DNA of 64,000 nt from Agrostemma githago (Eukaryota; Streptophyta; Magnoliopsida; Caryophyllales; Caryophyllaceae). How positions within the stretch are numbered: the first letter of the stretch is position 1; every line of letters starts with the position of its first letter. The DNA is taken from contig OY288241.1 in assembly GCA_958450325.1 (NCBI GenBank), positions 37,624,778 through 37,688,777 on the forward strand. The letters are read 5' to 3'. The notes under the pieces were generated by a model. It had not been told where the DNA came from, made no database searches, and was given only the letters and a program-made list of their open reading frames with translations. Position numbers and translations under genes: made by a program. Shown piece by piece: positions 1 to 9,516 of this stretch.

Positions 1-7
1 CATTCAA

Positions 8-817
8 TTGCAAAAAGAACAAGAGGAATTAATGGCCCGAATTCAAAGGGCAAACGAGGCGAGGGATGCTCGATTAAATGCATTATCGGTTCAAACCGTA
101 ATGTTTTCATCCCGAACATCGCAATTAGATGAAGGGTGCCCACTTGAGAGAGAGGAGCAACCTAACCATGAAGCCGCCGAGGTAGTTCCCTTTGGAGGAG
201 AGATTTGCTTTGAAGAACCTCAATCGTCTACCCAAAAAGTGACGAATGAGGAGATGACCCTTGGTGAAGGCAACATTGGTGAGGAATTGGAGGAGGATGG
301 TGAGTTAGATGGGTTGGTAGAATTTGTGAGGATGTTGGGTGAAGTTGATAGCCTCGAGTTGCCCTTGTGCGATAATGCGACTAAGCATCAAGAGCCCCTA
401 GCTAGTGAACCAAGCAAGGACTTGGAAGAGATTGAAACCGCCGGTAGAAGTTTCGATCCTCTTCTCCAAGATGACGTGGGGACGAATGATGAAGATGGGA
501 AACCACAACTTGAGGAAAGTGTGGGGGTGTGCATTGAGGAGATGAGGCCAAAACCGCTTTTTGTACCTCGCTTCTTGGAGATGAAGCTTGCTTGTGATTG
601 GAGACGATGCGTAGGGAGGAAGAGGTCGGTTAATCTCGTAGGATGGATAGACCCCGGAGACAACATGAATGATGACGTTGAGTCTTGGGATTCTTACTTC
701 TTGCCTCCTCCTTGGAGGCCATGGAGGTTAGCTAGGCTCGAGCGCTTCTTGGGCCTTCATTATGATGTCGGTAGCGCGTTCGACTTGCTACTCCATGCCC
801 TTGAGGGCTACGGTTGA
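8..817 (+). CDS. gag-like protein of the Athila-like element, C-terminal part
   Basis: The frame is open from the window edge, so the true start is upstream; the listed start is just the first Met. The visible 269 residues begin with a Gln/Glu-rich, probably coiled-coil stretch, continue through a long acidic region (about residues 45-165) and end in a basic, Trp/Leu-rich conserved tail (PPPWRPWRLARLERFLGLHY, residues about 235-254). It is nearly the same as the C-terminal half of the ORF at 34763-36151 on the other strand. I see no zinc knuckle and no standard gag capsid motif in the part visible here. The role (RNA packaging or particle assembly for a non-autonomous element) is inferred from position only. 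Frame conservation in two copies suggests past selection on the protein. Confidence 0.6.
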   Translation: MQKEQEELMARIQRANEARDARLNALSVQTVMFSSRTSQLDEGCPLEREEQPNHEAAEVVPFGGEICFEEPQSSTQKVTNEEMTLGEGNIGEELEEDGELDGLVEFVRMLGEVDSLELPLCDNATKHQEPLASEPSKDLEEIETAGRSFDPLLQDDVGTNDEDGKPQLEESVGVCIEEMRPKPLFVPRFLEMKLACDWRRCVGRKRSVNLVGWIDPGDNMNDDVESWDSYFLPPPWRPWRLARLERFLGLHYDVGSAFDLLLHALEGYG

Positions 818-1122
818 AGGAGAGTCCACCATCCTAGGTTTGACGGAGTTCCTAAAGAACCGTCATGTTGTATATTCTCCTCTCCTCTTTAGATTACTTG
901 TGTTTGTATTTGTGTGATTTTTCTCTTGATTTTTGTTGTTTTGTGAAGCTCTTGTAATTGATTTGGTATTTTGATGAGCGGTGTGAGGGAGTGAATTTGA
1001 TGTGTACTTTGAGTTTATTGTGATAGGTGAAGTGAAGGTGACTCCTAGAAAGAAGTGGTTAGTGATAGAGCTTGGATCGTGAGTAAGGGAGTCGGTTTTT
1101 GGGGTCATGGGAGTCATGAAGA

Positions 1123-1273
1123 CCCTTCCCGATCGGGAAGGGTGTGTCATCCCGACCGGGATGAGGCCGTCCCGATCGGGATGAGGGTGCCAAAAATCGA
1201 GTCCACTGGAGTGTCATCCCGATCGGGAAGGAGACTTCCCGACCGGGAAGGGTTTATCAACCCGACCGGGATG
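1123..1273. repeat. cluster of TCCCGATCGGGA-type palindromes (internal)
   Basis: Six 10-12-bp palindromes of the form TCCCGATCGGGA or TCCCGACCGGGA occur within 150 bp, separated by short unrelated spacers. The same cluster lies at the matching place in the other copy (34287-34457). The function is unknown; the similar cluster in the LTR lies just upstream of a TATA box. Confidence 0.85.
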
Positions 1274-2064
1274 GTCCTCTACTCCTTTTTGGTGCCTCTT
1301 CTTCGACATTTAAGCCCACCCAACCGTTGTATACCCCCACCCAACCTCCCTACCTTCATTGTTCATATCATACCACCCACATACTTCATTTTCATATCCT
1401 CACTTCATCTTCCATCTACTTTAGACCGGTATACACACCAATTTCCACCCCCTCACACCATTATAAACCCACTACCTTAGCCATGCAGTTTTATCAAGCT
1501 TGAAGCGGGATAGCAATGATGAAGACAAGCAAGTGCCTATATTGATCTATGAGACGATGGAGCGAGTGAGTTGCTAACCTATTGGTACGACAACTATCCT
1601 TTCTTTCCCGTCTTTTATAGCTTGTTTTCTTTTGTGTTTATTCCCTTCCCATTGTACACTTTTGTGTCTTGAAGTCATGGTGGCCTTCGAGGCCTTGGTT
1701 TTGGTTGCTCCCGACTCTCGATGATGTGACTACATCGAGAGTCATTTTCAAAATCCAAATTTTACAAGTTTTTCACTCTTACCTTTTTGTAGGATTTAGT
1801 CGGATTTAGGCGGAATCCGGGCTAGGTGACTTGATTACTCCTAGCCCTCCCCTCCCATTTCCTTTTATTTCCTTCTTTTTATTTCTTCCCCCATCCATAT
1901 CTTTTCTAGTCTCGGCCCATGGTGACTTGTTTACACCCCGGCCGGACACCTTCTACCCTTTTATTCACCTTTATTTTTGATTTTTAGCTTTATTTTCATA
2001 GTTTCTCTTCTTTTCTTTTGTCTCTCCGCACACTACGATCGAGCATGAGGACATGGCTTGGTTT

Positions 2065-2078
2065 AAGTGTGGGGGGAG
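2065..2078 (+). promoter_or_regulatory. internal polypurine-tract-like site
   Basis: AAGTGTGGGGGGAG almost duplicates the true polypurine tract AAGTGTGGGGGAGT at 3831-3844. The other copy has it at 33516-33530 (minus strand). It could act as a central plus-strand primer during reverse transcription. Confidence 0.4.
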
Positions 2079-3830
2079 CGATATTCTAGCATAGTTAGCT
2101 TTATTTTTGTAGTTTTTCAAAAAATCTTAAAAAACCATAAAAATTTGAAAAAATTTCACAAAAAATCAAAAAGATTTTCCTTTTGTGTGTTTTCCTTTTG
2201 TGTCTTTATGTCGTGTATTTGTTGTATTGTGTGTGTTTTGCCTCCTCTTTCCTTATAGGTTGCTTAAATCACCGCTAGCTTTGGAGAGCTTTCAAGACTA
2301 CCGGTAACATCTTTTCCCTTTTTCTTCTTTATCTCTCGCGGAGTTTGGAGGAGATTGTGACGTTGTGTGCTCGGGTGGAGCTTTGTAAAGTTTGTGGGTG
2401 ATTTGATGATTTGTTTGGAAGCTAGGGGTGGTGTTTGTGTTGTTTGTGTTGTTCATGTGTTCGTTTTGTTTTGTTTTTGTTTTGTTGCTTTTGCTTCTTT
2501 TTCTTTCGTTCATTTTCGTCATGTCTTTGATTTTGTGTTGTGCTATGTTGTGTGTCATGTGTTTAAACCGTTTTTGAAAACCCGGTTTAGAGGCTAGTGT
2601 GTAAGTGTGTACTTTCCCTTCCTAGTAGTGTAAATCGAGTCTTGGACTTTAATCAAGTAGAATGACCCTAAATCAATGATTTCGTTGGTCCTTTACCTTG
2701 AGTCCACCTAGATTACTAGGGATTTACTACGGGATTTGCACTTTTGACCATTATGACCACCCACGGTGTGAAAAGGCCTTGGTTACCGAGTCCCGTCCCC
2801 TAGGTGACCGTGTTTGGGATTGTTTAATTAGTCCAAGTTCTCCACTTTTTGTGGGTTTGAAGGGAAAGCGCGCTCCCGACTCTCCCATTTCCCTACCTCC
2901 TACACATATCCACACAATAAATTGCAAAGTGTTGATTTCTCTCTTTCTTAATTGTCAAGAAATGCCAAAAAGCCAAATCTTGCCAAAAAAAGGGCAAAGA
3001 AAAGAAAAGAAAGAAAAATGAAAGAAAGAAAAGAATGAAGAGAAAGAAAAGGCACAAAAGCCAAAAAGAAAATAGAAAAAAAGAAAAAGAAATGGCATGG
3101 CAAAACAAAACAAAAATGCAAAAGAAAAGAGAAAATGCCAAAAGTAAATCGTCTCACAAAAAAGATCTTAACCCCACAAAAATAAGCCTTTTTCCGACTT
3201 TTACCGTGAAGAGCCTACCAAAGGACCGAGTCCCGAGGAAGGATGATAGCGGCATTAGTCGGTCTTCCCTCATTTTGCATGTTTTCCACCTTTTTACATG
3301 GACTAGTTAGGCGGTTTTGGACACGGGACGACCCTCTTGGCTCACGCTAAAGGGGGCGGGGTCTCACTTACCTACAGTTTCGACTAACACCGTGGATCAT
3401 CACTTCCCACTCCGCCGATCGTCCCGTAGTACGTTTTTAGAAAGTTAGGAGGACCTAGGTAAGTTACCAACGTTTTTGTTGCTTTATCGTCATACTATTA
3501 GGGTTTAGTCCACCTCGGTTTGTATTGCTAGCTTGGGAACGTTGTCACTTACCTCGAGTCCTAAACCGGTGCTTCTTTCACCGCTTTTAGAGGGAAGCAG
3601 TATTTGTTTTTCTTTGGGTGCAACCGATTATGTGTTCGTTTGTGTGTTTGTTTGTTTTTGTGTCTTGTGTCCGGTTGCATCCGCAGTTTTGTCGCAAGAC
3701 CCGACTTGCCTTGCGGAGTGCACTTTTCCTCTAAGTGCACTCGCGTGAGTTGAAAGGGCGTAGGGTGCGCTAATACCCACTCGGCTAGTATAGTAGTTAG
3801 TATGTGCTTACTCGAGGGCGAGTAAGGGTC

Positions 3831-3844
3831 AAGTGTGGGGGAGT
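3831..3844 (+). promoter_or_regulatory. polypurine tract of element A
   Basis: AAGTGTGGGGGAGT abuts the TGATAAGTGTAG start of the LTR, the expected position for the plus-strand primer of reverse transcription. Confidence 0.75.
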
Positions 3845-4184
3845 TGATAAGTGTAGTTTGTAGTGCTTATTTTACTGTGTTTTGGTCCCATTTTCCTTGT
3901 GGAATCGCTCCCTGGTAGAGGTTTATGGGCTTCTTATGCTTCCTCTAGCACGTTTCAGGTTCCCGGGACCAATCACGAAGAGTTGGAGCGATTCCGACTC
4001 TATACATACACTTTTTGGAGCCAACGAGGTAAAGGAACGATGACTCGATGCCTTGGAATCGACCCCGAGACCCTGGGACCCAATCCCGAGCCTCCGAGAC
4101 CCGATCCCGAGTCCCGAGAATCGACGAGAAACCCATGAGAGGCAAGGAGGGACCAAAAAGCTCTTAAGGGAGGCCTACAAGACC

Positions 4185-4332
4185 CATCCCGATCGGGAAG
4201 GCCTCAACCCGATCGGGATGGGGTGCACAAAGAACGTAGCCACTGTGAAGCATTCCCGACCGGGATTGCATATTCCCGATCGGGAAAGTGGAAGTATCCC
4301 GATCGGGATTTCCCATTCCCGATCGGGAATGG
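4185..4332. repeat. TCCCGATCGGGA palindrome cluster in LTR promoter
   Basis: Six palindromes (TCCCGATCGGGA, TCCCGACCGGGA and close variants) lie 50-200 bp upstream of the TATA box. The position is typical of transcription-factor sites in U3. Confidence 0.8.
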
Positions 4333-4382
4333 CCTAGTCGTTGTTGCGCATCTTTTCTTTCATCTTCCTTCCACTTGTAACC

Positions 4383-4392
4383 CTATATATAC
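4383..4392 (+). promoter_or_regulatory. LTR TATA box
   Basis: CTATATATAC sits directly downstream of the palindrome cluster. The same place in related LTRs has CTATAAATA (29280, and minus-strand copies at 25858, 31240 and 37333), so this is the likely core promoter at the U3/R border. Confidence 0.6.
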
Positions 4393-5483
4393 TCTTCCCT
4401 TGTTTTGTAAAGCTTATGTTCTTCACTTCCCACTAAACCCTAGACTACTTTAGGTTAGATTAGATTAAATTAGTGTAGATTAGTCTTTAGATTATCGTTA
4501 ATTATAGATTAGTGCTTGTAATTTGGAATTCTTTAAGATTTCCGTTCAAGCTTGACAACCTTGGATGTTTGTTTTGGGTTCTTCCATTTATGCAAGTTTC
4601 CTTCTTCTTTTCATCTTCTAGTATGGTATAATCTCTTTTCCTTTCTCTTAATTTTTGTTCTTTAATCAAGTTTGAATCTTTATTATTGTTTGTTCTTGTT
4701 CTTGTTAGTTTGATTGAGTTTGTTTAGGTATGTTTGTTTCTTATGATGATACCTCTTGTTCTTGTTAGTTGTAGTTTGATTATGTTTGAGTAGACTCTTG
4801 CTAGGGTTAGTAAGATGATTAGGGTGTTAATTGGATGATTAAGGGTTTGTTGGAGATGTTGGTGGAAGATTTGGGTTTCCTCTTGGTTTGATGCATATCA
4901 CATGTTTGTTGAAATTCTTGAATGACTAGTATGTGCATATGCTTGTTTTTCTTGCTTTTCTCTTGTGGGTAATAGTTTGCTTGTGGGTTCGGTTCCCTCA
5001 CTAAGTAGCGAGAGCCCGGTGAGGACGACCCCTAGGTCGGTCTAAGATGCGAGAGCCCGGATGCGATCTAGGCCGCAATAACACGCTACTGACCCCGTTT
5101 GTCATGTGTGTCGCCAAAATGGGTTTTAGGTGGAACCTCTAGGTGAGTCTAAGTTGCGAGAGCCCGGACTATACCTAGATTACCCTACTACCTCCTTCAC
5201 TCTAGTTCTTCCTTGACCATTCCGTTACCCCTTTGACCCCGACCTAATCCTAGCCTGTTTTGTTGTTTGTTTCTCCGGCACCTTAGCCTTAGTCTAGCTT
5301 TTTCCCCTTCTATCACTCTCTAGTTTAGCTAAGCTCGTTGACCTAGTTTCGTATTTGGGCAAACTTAGTCTAGACGCCTCTTACCGTCCCCGTGGATTCG
5401 ACCCGACTTACCCTATCTACCAAGTTAGGATTAGCCGGTTATTTATTTGATCGGTGGGATTCACGACAAATCCCCTACCGTCA

Positions 5484-6389
5484 ATCTAGTTAGCTAATCT
5501 TGTATTAAGGGATTTCTTGAAGAATCCATCCAATCTTGACAACATTGGTGGATGTTTTGGGTGTTCTTTATATACAAGTTCTCATCTTTTCATTCTCTTG
5601 TTAGTTGGTATAATCTTCTCATCTTTTTACTCTTAATCTTTCTTTATGTTATTCAAGTTTCAATCTTTAGCTCTTGTTTATTGTTTTGTTCATCATCCTT
5701 GTTAGTTTTACATATGTATGCTCTTGTTTTTGTGTTAGTTTCTCTTGTTCTCGTTAGCTTTCCTTTAGATATGTTTGAGTAGACTCTTGCTAGGGTTAGT
5801 AGGGGGATTGGATGTGATTAGGGATGATTAGGGTGAGATGGGTGGTAGTAGATGTTGTTTTTGTTGTTTCCCATTTACCTTGCACTCCACATGTTTGATG
5901 AATGGCTTGTGAGACTAGAGACGATCAATCCTTGTTTTTTCTTGCCTCTTCTCTTGTATGTGGTTGTTTGGTTGTAGGTTTGGTTCCTTCATTAGTAGCG
6001 AGAGCGTGGTGAGAGTGACCCCTAGGCCGTTTAAGTAGCGAGAGCCCGAACGGAACCTAGGCTACGAGAGATCGCTAGTAACCCCGTCCTTCCCCTTTTT
6101 ATGCCCTTGACTTCAATGAACCCGACCTAACCCTAGTTTCTTCTTATCGATTTATTAGCTTCCTTTTGTCATTAGTTATTCGTTTAGCCTGGTTAGTTCT
6201 TGTCTTAGACCTTAGCTTAGTCCTTAGTCTATCCCCTAGATTAGCTTGTCTTGAACCTAGTCTTTGACCGTAGCATACCTTAGTCCGACACCCCGTCCCT
6301 GTGGATTCGACCCGACTTGCCCTAGCTACCTAGTTAGGAATAGTTGGTTATTATTTGGTGGCGGGATCCACGGCAAATCCCATCCATCA
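5484..6389 (+). repeat. partial LTR of a related element (host of element A)
   Basis: The sequence resumes in the middle of an LTR related to 28740-30310 (ATCTAGTTAGCTAATC onward, then the GCGAGAGC repeats at 5998 and 6038) and ends with a typical LTR terminus, CCATCCATCA. Its first part must lie left of the window, beyond element A, which split it. Whether it is a solo LTR or part of a full element cannot be seen. Confidence 0.65.
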
Positions 6390-6437
6390 AATTGAAAGGT
6401 TTTCTAGCAGAAGGTCAGAATCAGCAGCTCGAAATCA

Positions 6438-6929
6438 ATGGATGAAAGATTCATGTACCCACCAACCTGCATCATGCATAACCTACCTAACCAAAGAACG
6501 AGCAACGGTCGAATCATTGGCAGGAGCTTCAGCTGCGTAAGGGACGAACTAATTAAGCTGGGATATCCAGTGAGGAAGGTCCACCATGTGTGGAGTGGGC
6601 AAAATAATGGAGACTTCGGGAGAGCTATAGCGATAGAATTCTTCGGCGGCGATGAAAGATACAGCAGTGCTTTTAAGTTGCAGCGATGCTTCGAGATGGT
6701 GGGAAGGGGAAAAGATGGGTTCAATAAAAGCCCTTAAAACATGTCCAGCCCTCACGTGTGGGTGGCGACTACTGCCGACGAACGACTGGTGAGAAAGGGG
6801 AGAAGCTGCATATATGTGTCTGACTACTGGAAGGCACAGGGCTACGAAGACGTGGACACGGACAGTATTTCAAGTTACGTTTGTGTGTTCAATCTGCTTA
6901 AGCATCACTGCCCCGGATTTTACGTCTGA
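6438..6929 (+). pseudogene. XS-domain-like fragment (SGS3/IDN2/FDM type)
   Basis: The frame runs from an ATG at 6438 and is broken by one in-frame TAA (6735-6737). The order of motifs follows the plant XS domain: a hydrophobic start with Asn-Leu-Pro (YPPTCIMHNLP), a Gly-containing turn, a helix (VRDELIKLGYPVRKVH), a Gly-rich turn followed by a strand (GRAIAIEFFGGD), a helix ending FEMVGRGKDGF, then after the stop an HVWVATTADE segment where XS proteins have a YGWVA-A-DDY motif. XS domains bind RNA in gene-silencing cofactors. No coiled coil or XH domain follows. It lies antisense to the Helitron helicase, directly beside an LTR, and may be a captured gene fragment. The assignment is from pattern, not from a search. 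Confidence 0.5.
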
Positions 6930-7768
6930 AAAGTAACTGTTGTTTTTTCTGATTTCTGAATGTTTTGTCTTTACCTGTTAAATTTCTGCTGGTATGTCCT
7001 ATCTGAATTACTGTGGATCTGTTAATTTGAACCATCATACTCCCAAATTTGTAACAGCTAATTTCATAAACCGTGTTGTTTGCGTTCTCAGTTATGATGC
7101 ACATCGTTATTTAGTCATTGTATTGTGGTATGTATGCCTTTGTATGCAGTAGTGTAGAACAGTCTGCACTGTTGTCATCGTGTACTTAGTTGATGATCAA
7201 ACGACAGTGTCGACAGCCCACAAACAGTCAAAGTGTCGATACTGAGGTTCAACGGTGGGAAACAGGCGAGGGGTAGGTTAGATTGATGATAGAACATGGA
7301 GTCATAAAACCAAAAGATCACATGCACAAAGTAATGATGTACTAAGTTTATATCATCAGCACAATCTGGTGAATATCCCATTAAAAACAACATTAGCTGT
7401 TGATTGAGCATTGAATGGATCTTCAGTTAGGAGTAAGACTTTTGTACCCTTTTTCCTGGTGACCCTGGAAATAGTCACGCACAGCTGCCAGCGAGTGAAG
7501 ACTGGTGCAAGAAGAAACAGACCAACAATTGAAAGAGACTGGCTGTTGAACATCAGTGCCAAAAAATGCGTGCAGCGCCATAGGCAGCAGTCGATGGACT
7601 AACTGTGAAGCAAACTTCAAAGCAGGTTCCTGAAATATAAGGGACACACTAATGGTCTTGTTCATCATTAGAAAGCCAAAAAGCAAAAACAGGACAGTTG
7701 TTGTGGATGTAGTTCCAGGCAAAAGTATTCCACTCCTTGTACAGGTCAGGTGCCACGTCCTTCGCATC
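6930..7768. other. Helitron 3' flank, no clear gene
   Basis: This lies between the XS-like fragment and the end of the helicase. The minus strand has a 120-codon open stretch (7785-7423), including a pyrimidine-rich tract ending TATATTTCAG like an intron acceptor near 7630. It may be 3' untranslated sequence of the Helitron transcript. I recognise no protein. Confidence 0.4.
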
Positions 7769-9511
7769 TCATATGATGCTTGCAAGCCGCAGTACCTCGT
7801 AAGAAATGATGTTTTTCACACGGTGATCTAATGGACCCTGGGTTGCTGGCGCAGAAACAACAGTAACTTTGCTTGACTCTCTAGCCCGCGAAAGGGCAAC
7901 GTATAGTTGTCCATGAGAGAAGCAAGGTCTTGGAAGGTAGACTGCAACTTGGTCTATGGTCTGGCCCTGTGATTTATTAATAGTCATTGCAAAGCTTAAC
8001 CTTAAGAGGAATTGATTGCGATAGAAGCTGAACGGGTAGTTAGAAGACTCTGATGGTTCCATCCTGATCCGTGGAATAAAGACGTGTTCACCACTTTGAC
8101 GACCAGTGGTTATGACACATTCGACTACATTCGGGAAGAGTTTTTTACATATAAGTCTAGTTCCGTTGCACAAGCCTGACGATGGAAGAAGATTTCGAAG
8201 CATAATTACTGGGCAGTTCTCTTTAAGAACAAGTTCGTACGAACTCACGCCCCCAGGACAAAGTTTATTTATAAATTCAGCAGGGTAAATGTTGCAGTTG
8301 TCAGCAAGCAGTGTGTCGTATCCTCTGTAGACAACAGTTGTGCTAGGAAACCTGTCTATGAGTACTGTGTTAATAGCATCGACGTCCTCATTCATGGGTG
8401 TGAGTATTGATCTTTGCATGAACACAGCGATTCCCAAAGCCTGGATATCAACTTCTGGATAGACTGCATTCGCCACTGTAGTAATTAGATTCGTCTCTTC
8501 GCCACCCGTATGTTGTACAACTCCGGCTGGCAATACAACCAAATCACAGTCTTCAGTTTGAAGTTCACCGTTTCCCAAAGATAAAAGGTAAGCACAGAAC
8601 AGTGGGTCGGTCCGAGCACGAACGTTCATCTATAGCTGGAACTCGATGAGCTGTGACCATATTAGCGAAGATACCACGCTGGAGTTGACAGCCTCTCGCA
8701 TGGTTTTATGCGGAACTATGGGCAGTACTTGACGGAAGTCGCCTCCAAACACTATCAATTTTCCACCGAAAATCACATCTGAATTACACAGATCACGCAA
8801 CAACTTGTCAAGTGCTTCTATTGCTTCCTTCCTAGCCATTGAAGCTTCATCCCATATAAGTAACCTGGCTGCCTGGATCAGAGCAGCCAAACCCCCCTGC
8901 TTTGGAACATTGCATGCGAGTGACTTGTCCAGCTTTAGAGGAAGTTTAAACCTTGAATCAATGGGCTGTCCTTCCAAACGAAATGTTAGAGGCTGCAATT
9001 CCAAACGTGGCTGTGGGCTAGACAATGTGTACAAGTAACCGGACCTCAGCATAGAAAGCGTTGTATAGATATGTCTTGCCAGTGCCACCAGGCCCGTCCA
9101 CAAAAAAGGCTCTAGGGAGTTCTTGTTTCACATGCCTAATTATAGTATCGAAAGCGTGCTGTTGTTCAGGGTTCAGTGAACCGCGACATTTTAAACACTC
9201 CTCCAGCACAGGGGCGGCGAGTGCATCAGCTATATCTCTTGTTCGCAGCATTACAAGATCCCGTGGCTCTACCAATTGGTCAAGACCGTACAACTTGAGA
9301 GACTTACCGGCCGCCTCCAGGTGCTGTTCCACGCTGCGAATTGTGAGATTATGAACTGCAAGTGCATCCCCTGGGTTTTCTGCCAGGAAATCTTCAGATA
9401 ACGAACTGTAGTATTTGGCCCACAACGCTTGTGGATCTTTGGAATCACAGTACATGAGAACGGTTGCGAATAGAGGGCATCTGAACAGCTTCCGCTTCAT
9501 CGAGGCAAAGT
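7769..9511 (-). pseudogene. Helitron PIF1-like helicase domain (broken)
   Basis: This is the C-terminal part of the Helitron Rep/helicase, a superfamily-1 DNA helicase thought to unwind DNA during rolling-circle transposition. Reading down the minus strand it shows Walker A (DGPGGTGKTYLYNAF, near 9080), the Asp-Glu box (LLIWDEASMARKEA, near 8850), the FGGDFRQVLPIV motif (near 8720), the MRARTDP-like motif (8620) and the C-terminal motifs TINKSQGQTI and VALSRARE (near 7980 and 7890). Breaks: a frameshift near 9040 just after Walker A, and an in-frame TAG at 8630-8632 between FQL and MNVRARTDP. The N-terminal side continues across the LARD insertion into 19533 and up, with only the TCAAC duplication between. 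Confidence 0.88.
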
Positions 9512-9516
9512 TCAAC

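Larger units (their letters stand above)
818..3830 (+). other. non-coding internal region of element A
   Basis: About 3 kb between the gag-like ORF and the polypurine tract. It holds a palindrome cluster (1123-1273), an internal polypurine-tract-like site (2065-2078), a T-rich stretch near 2090-2230 and a strongly purine-rich, low-complexity stretch (about 2985-3150). Short ORFs here are not conserved in frame with the second copy at 31802-34762 and are judged non-coding. Confidence 0.6.
1..5483 (+). mobile_element. Athila-like non-autonomous LTR retrotransposon, 3' part (element A)
   Basis: This is the 3' part of an LTR element whose 5' end lies outside the window. In order it has a gag-like ORF, a 3-kb non-coding internal region, a polypurine tract (3831-3844) and a 3' LTR (3845-5483). 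It is collinear with the complete minus-strand relative at 30314-37880, whose PBS matches tRNA-Asp, a primer used by Athila-type Ty3/gypsy elements. No protease, reverse transcriptase or integrase is visible between gag and the 3' LTR, so it must be mobilised in trans. Directly after the LTR comes ATCTA and then the interior of a related LTR, so it is nested in another LTR; the matching left-hand duplication is off the window. The Athila assignment rests on the relative's PBS. Confidence 0.75.
3845..5483 (+). repeat. 3' LTR of element A
   Basis: It starts TGATAAGTGTAG, ends CTACCGTCA (1639 bp) and is related along its length to the LTRs at 24927, 28740, 30314 and 36408. It has a palindrome cluster (4185-4332), a TATA box (4383-4392) and, in its 3' third, three direct repeats of GCGAGAGCCCGG (5008, 5049, 5156) that I do not find in the LTRs at 24927, 30314 and 36408. 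A possible 5-bp target duplication, ATCTA, follows. Confidence 0.85.

Noticed and set aside
1123..1273. Palindrome clusters considered as a CRISPR-like array
   Set aside because: Repeats are 10-12 bp with irregular spacers, sit in plant LTR retrotransposons and have no cas genes.
1055..1480. ORF across the internal palindrome cluster of element A (and 33991-34524 in the other copy)
   Set aside because: The Arg/Asp/Gly-rich translation comes from the palindromes; the frame is shifted between the two copies and has no domain.
2990..3310. Lys/Glu-rich ORFs (2698-3021, 3035-3310) and their Phe-rich shadows
   Set aside because: They result from a purine-rich low-complexity tract and are not conserved in frame with the second copy.
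8106..8288. Short plus-strand ORFs opposite the Helitron helicase and Rep (for example 8106, 8805, 9061, 19959, 20356)
   Set aside because: Shadows of the minus-strand coding sequence, which has the conserved motifs.
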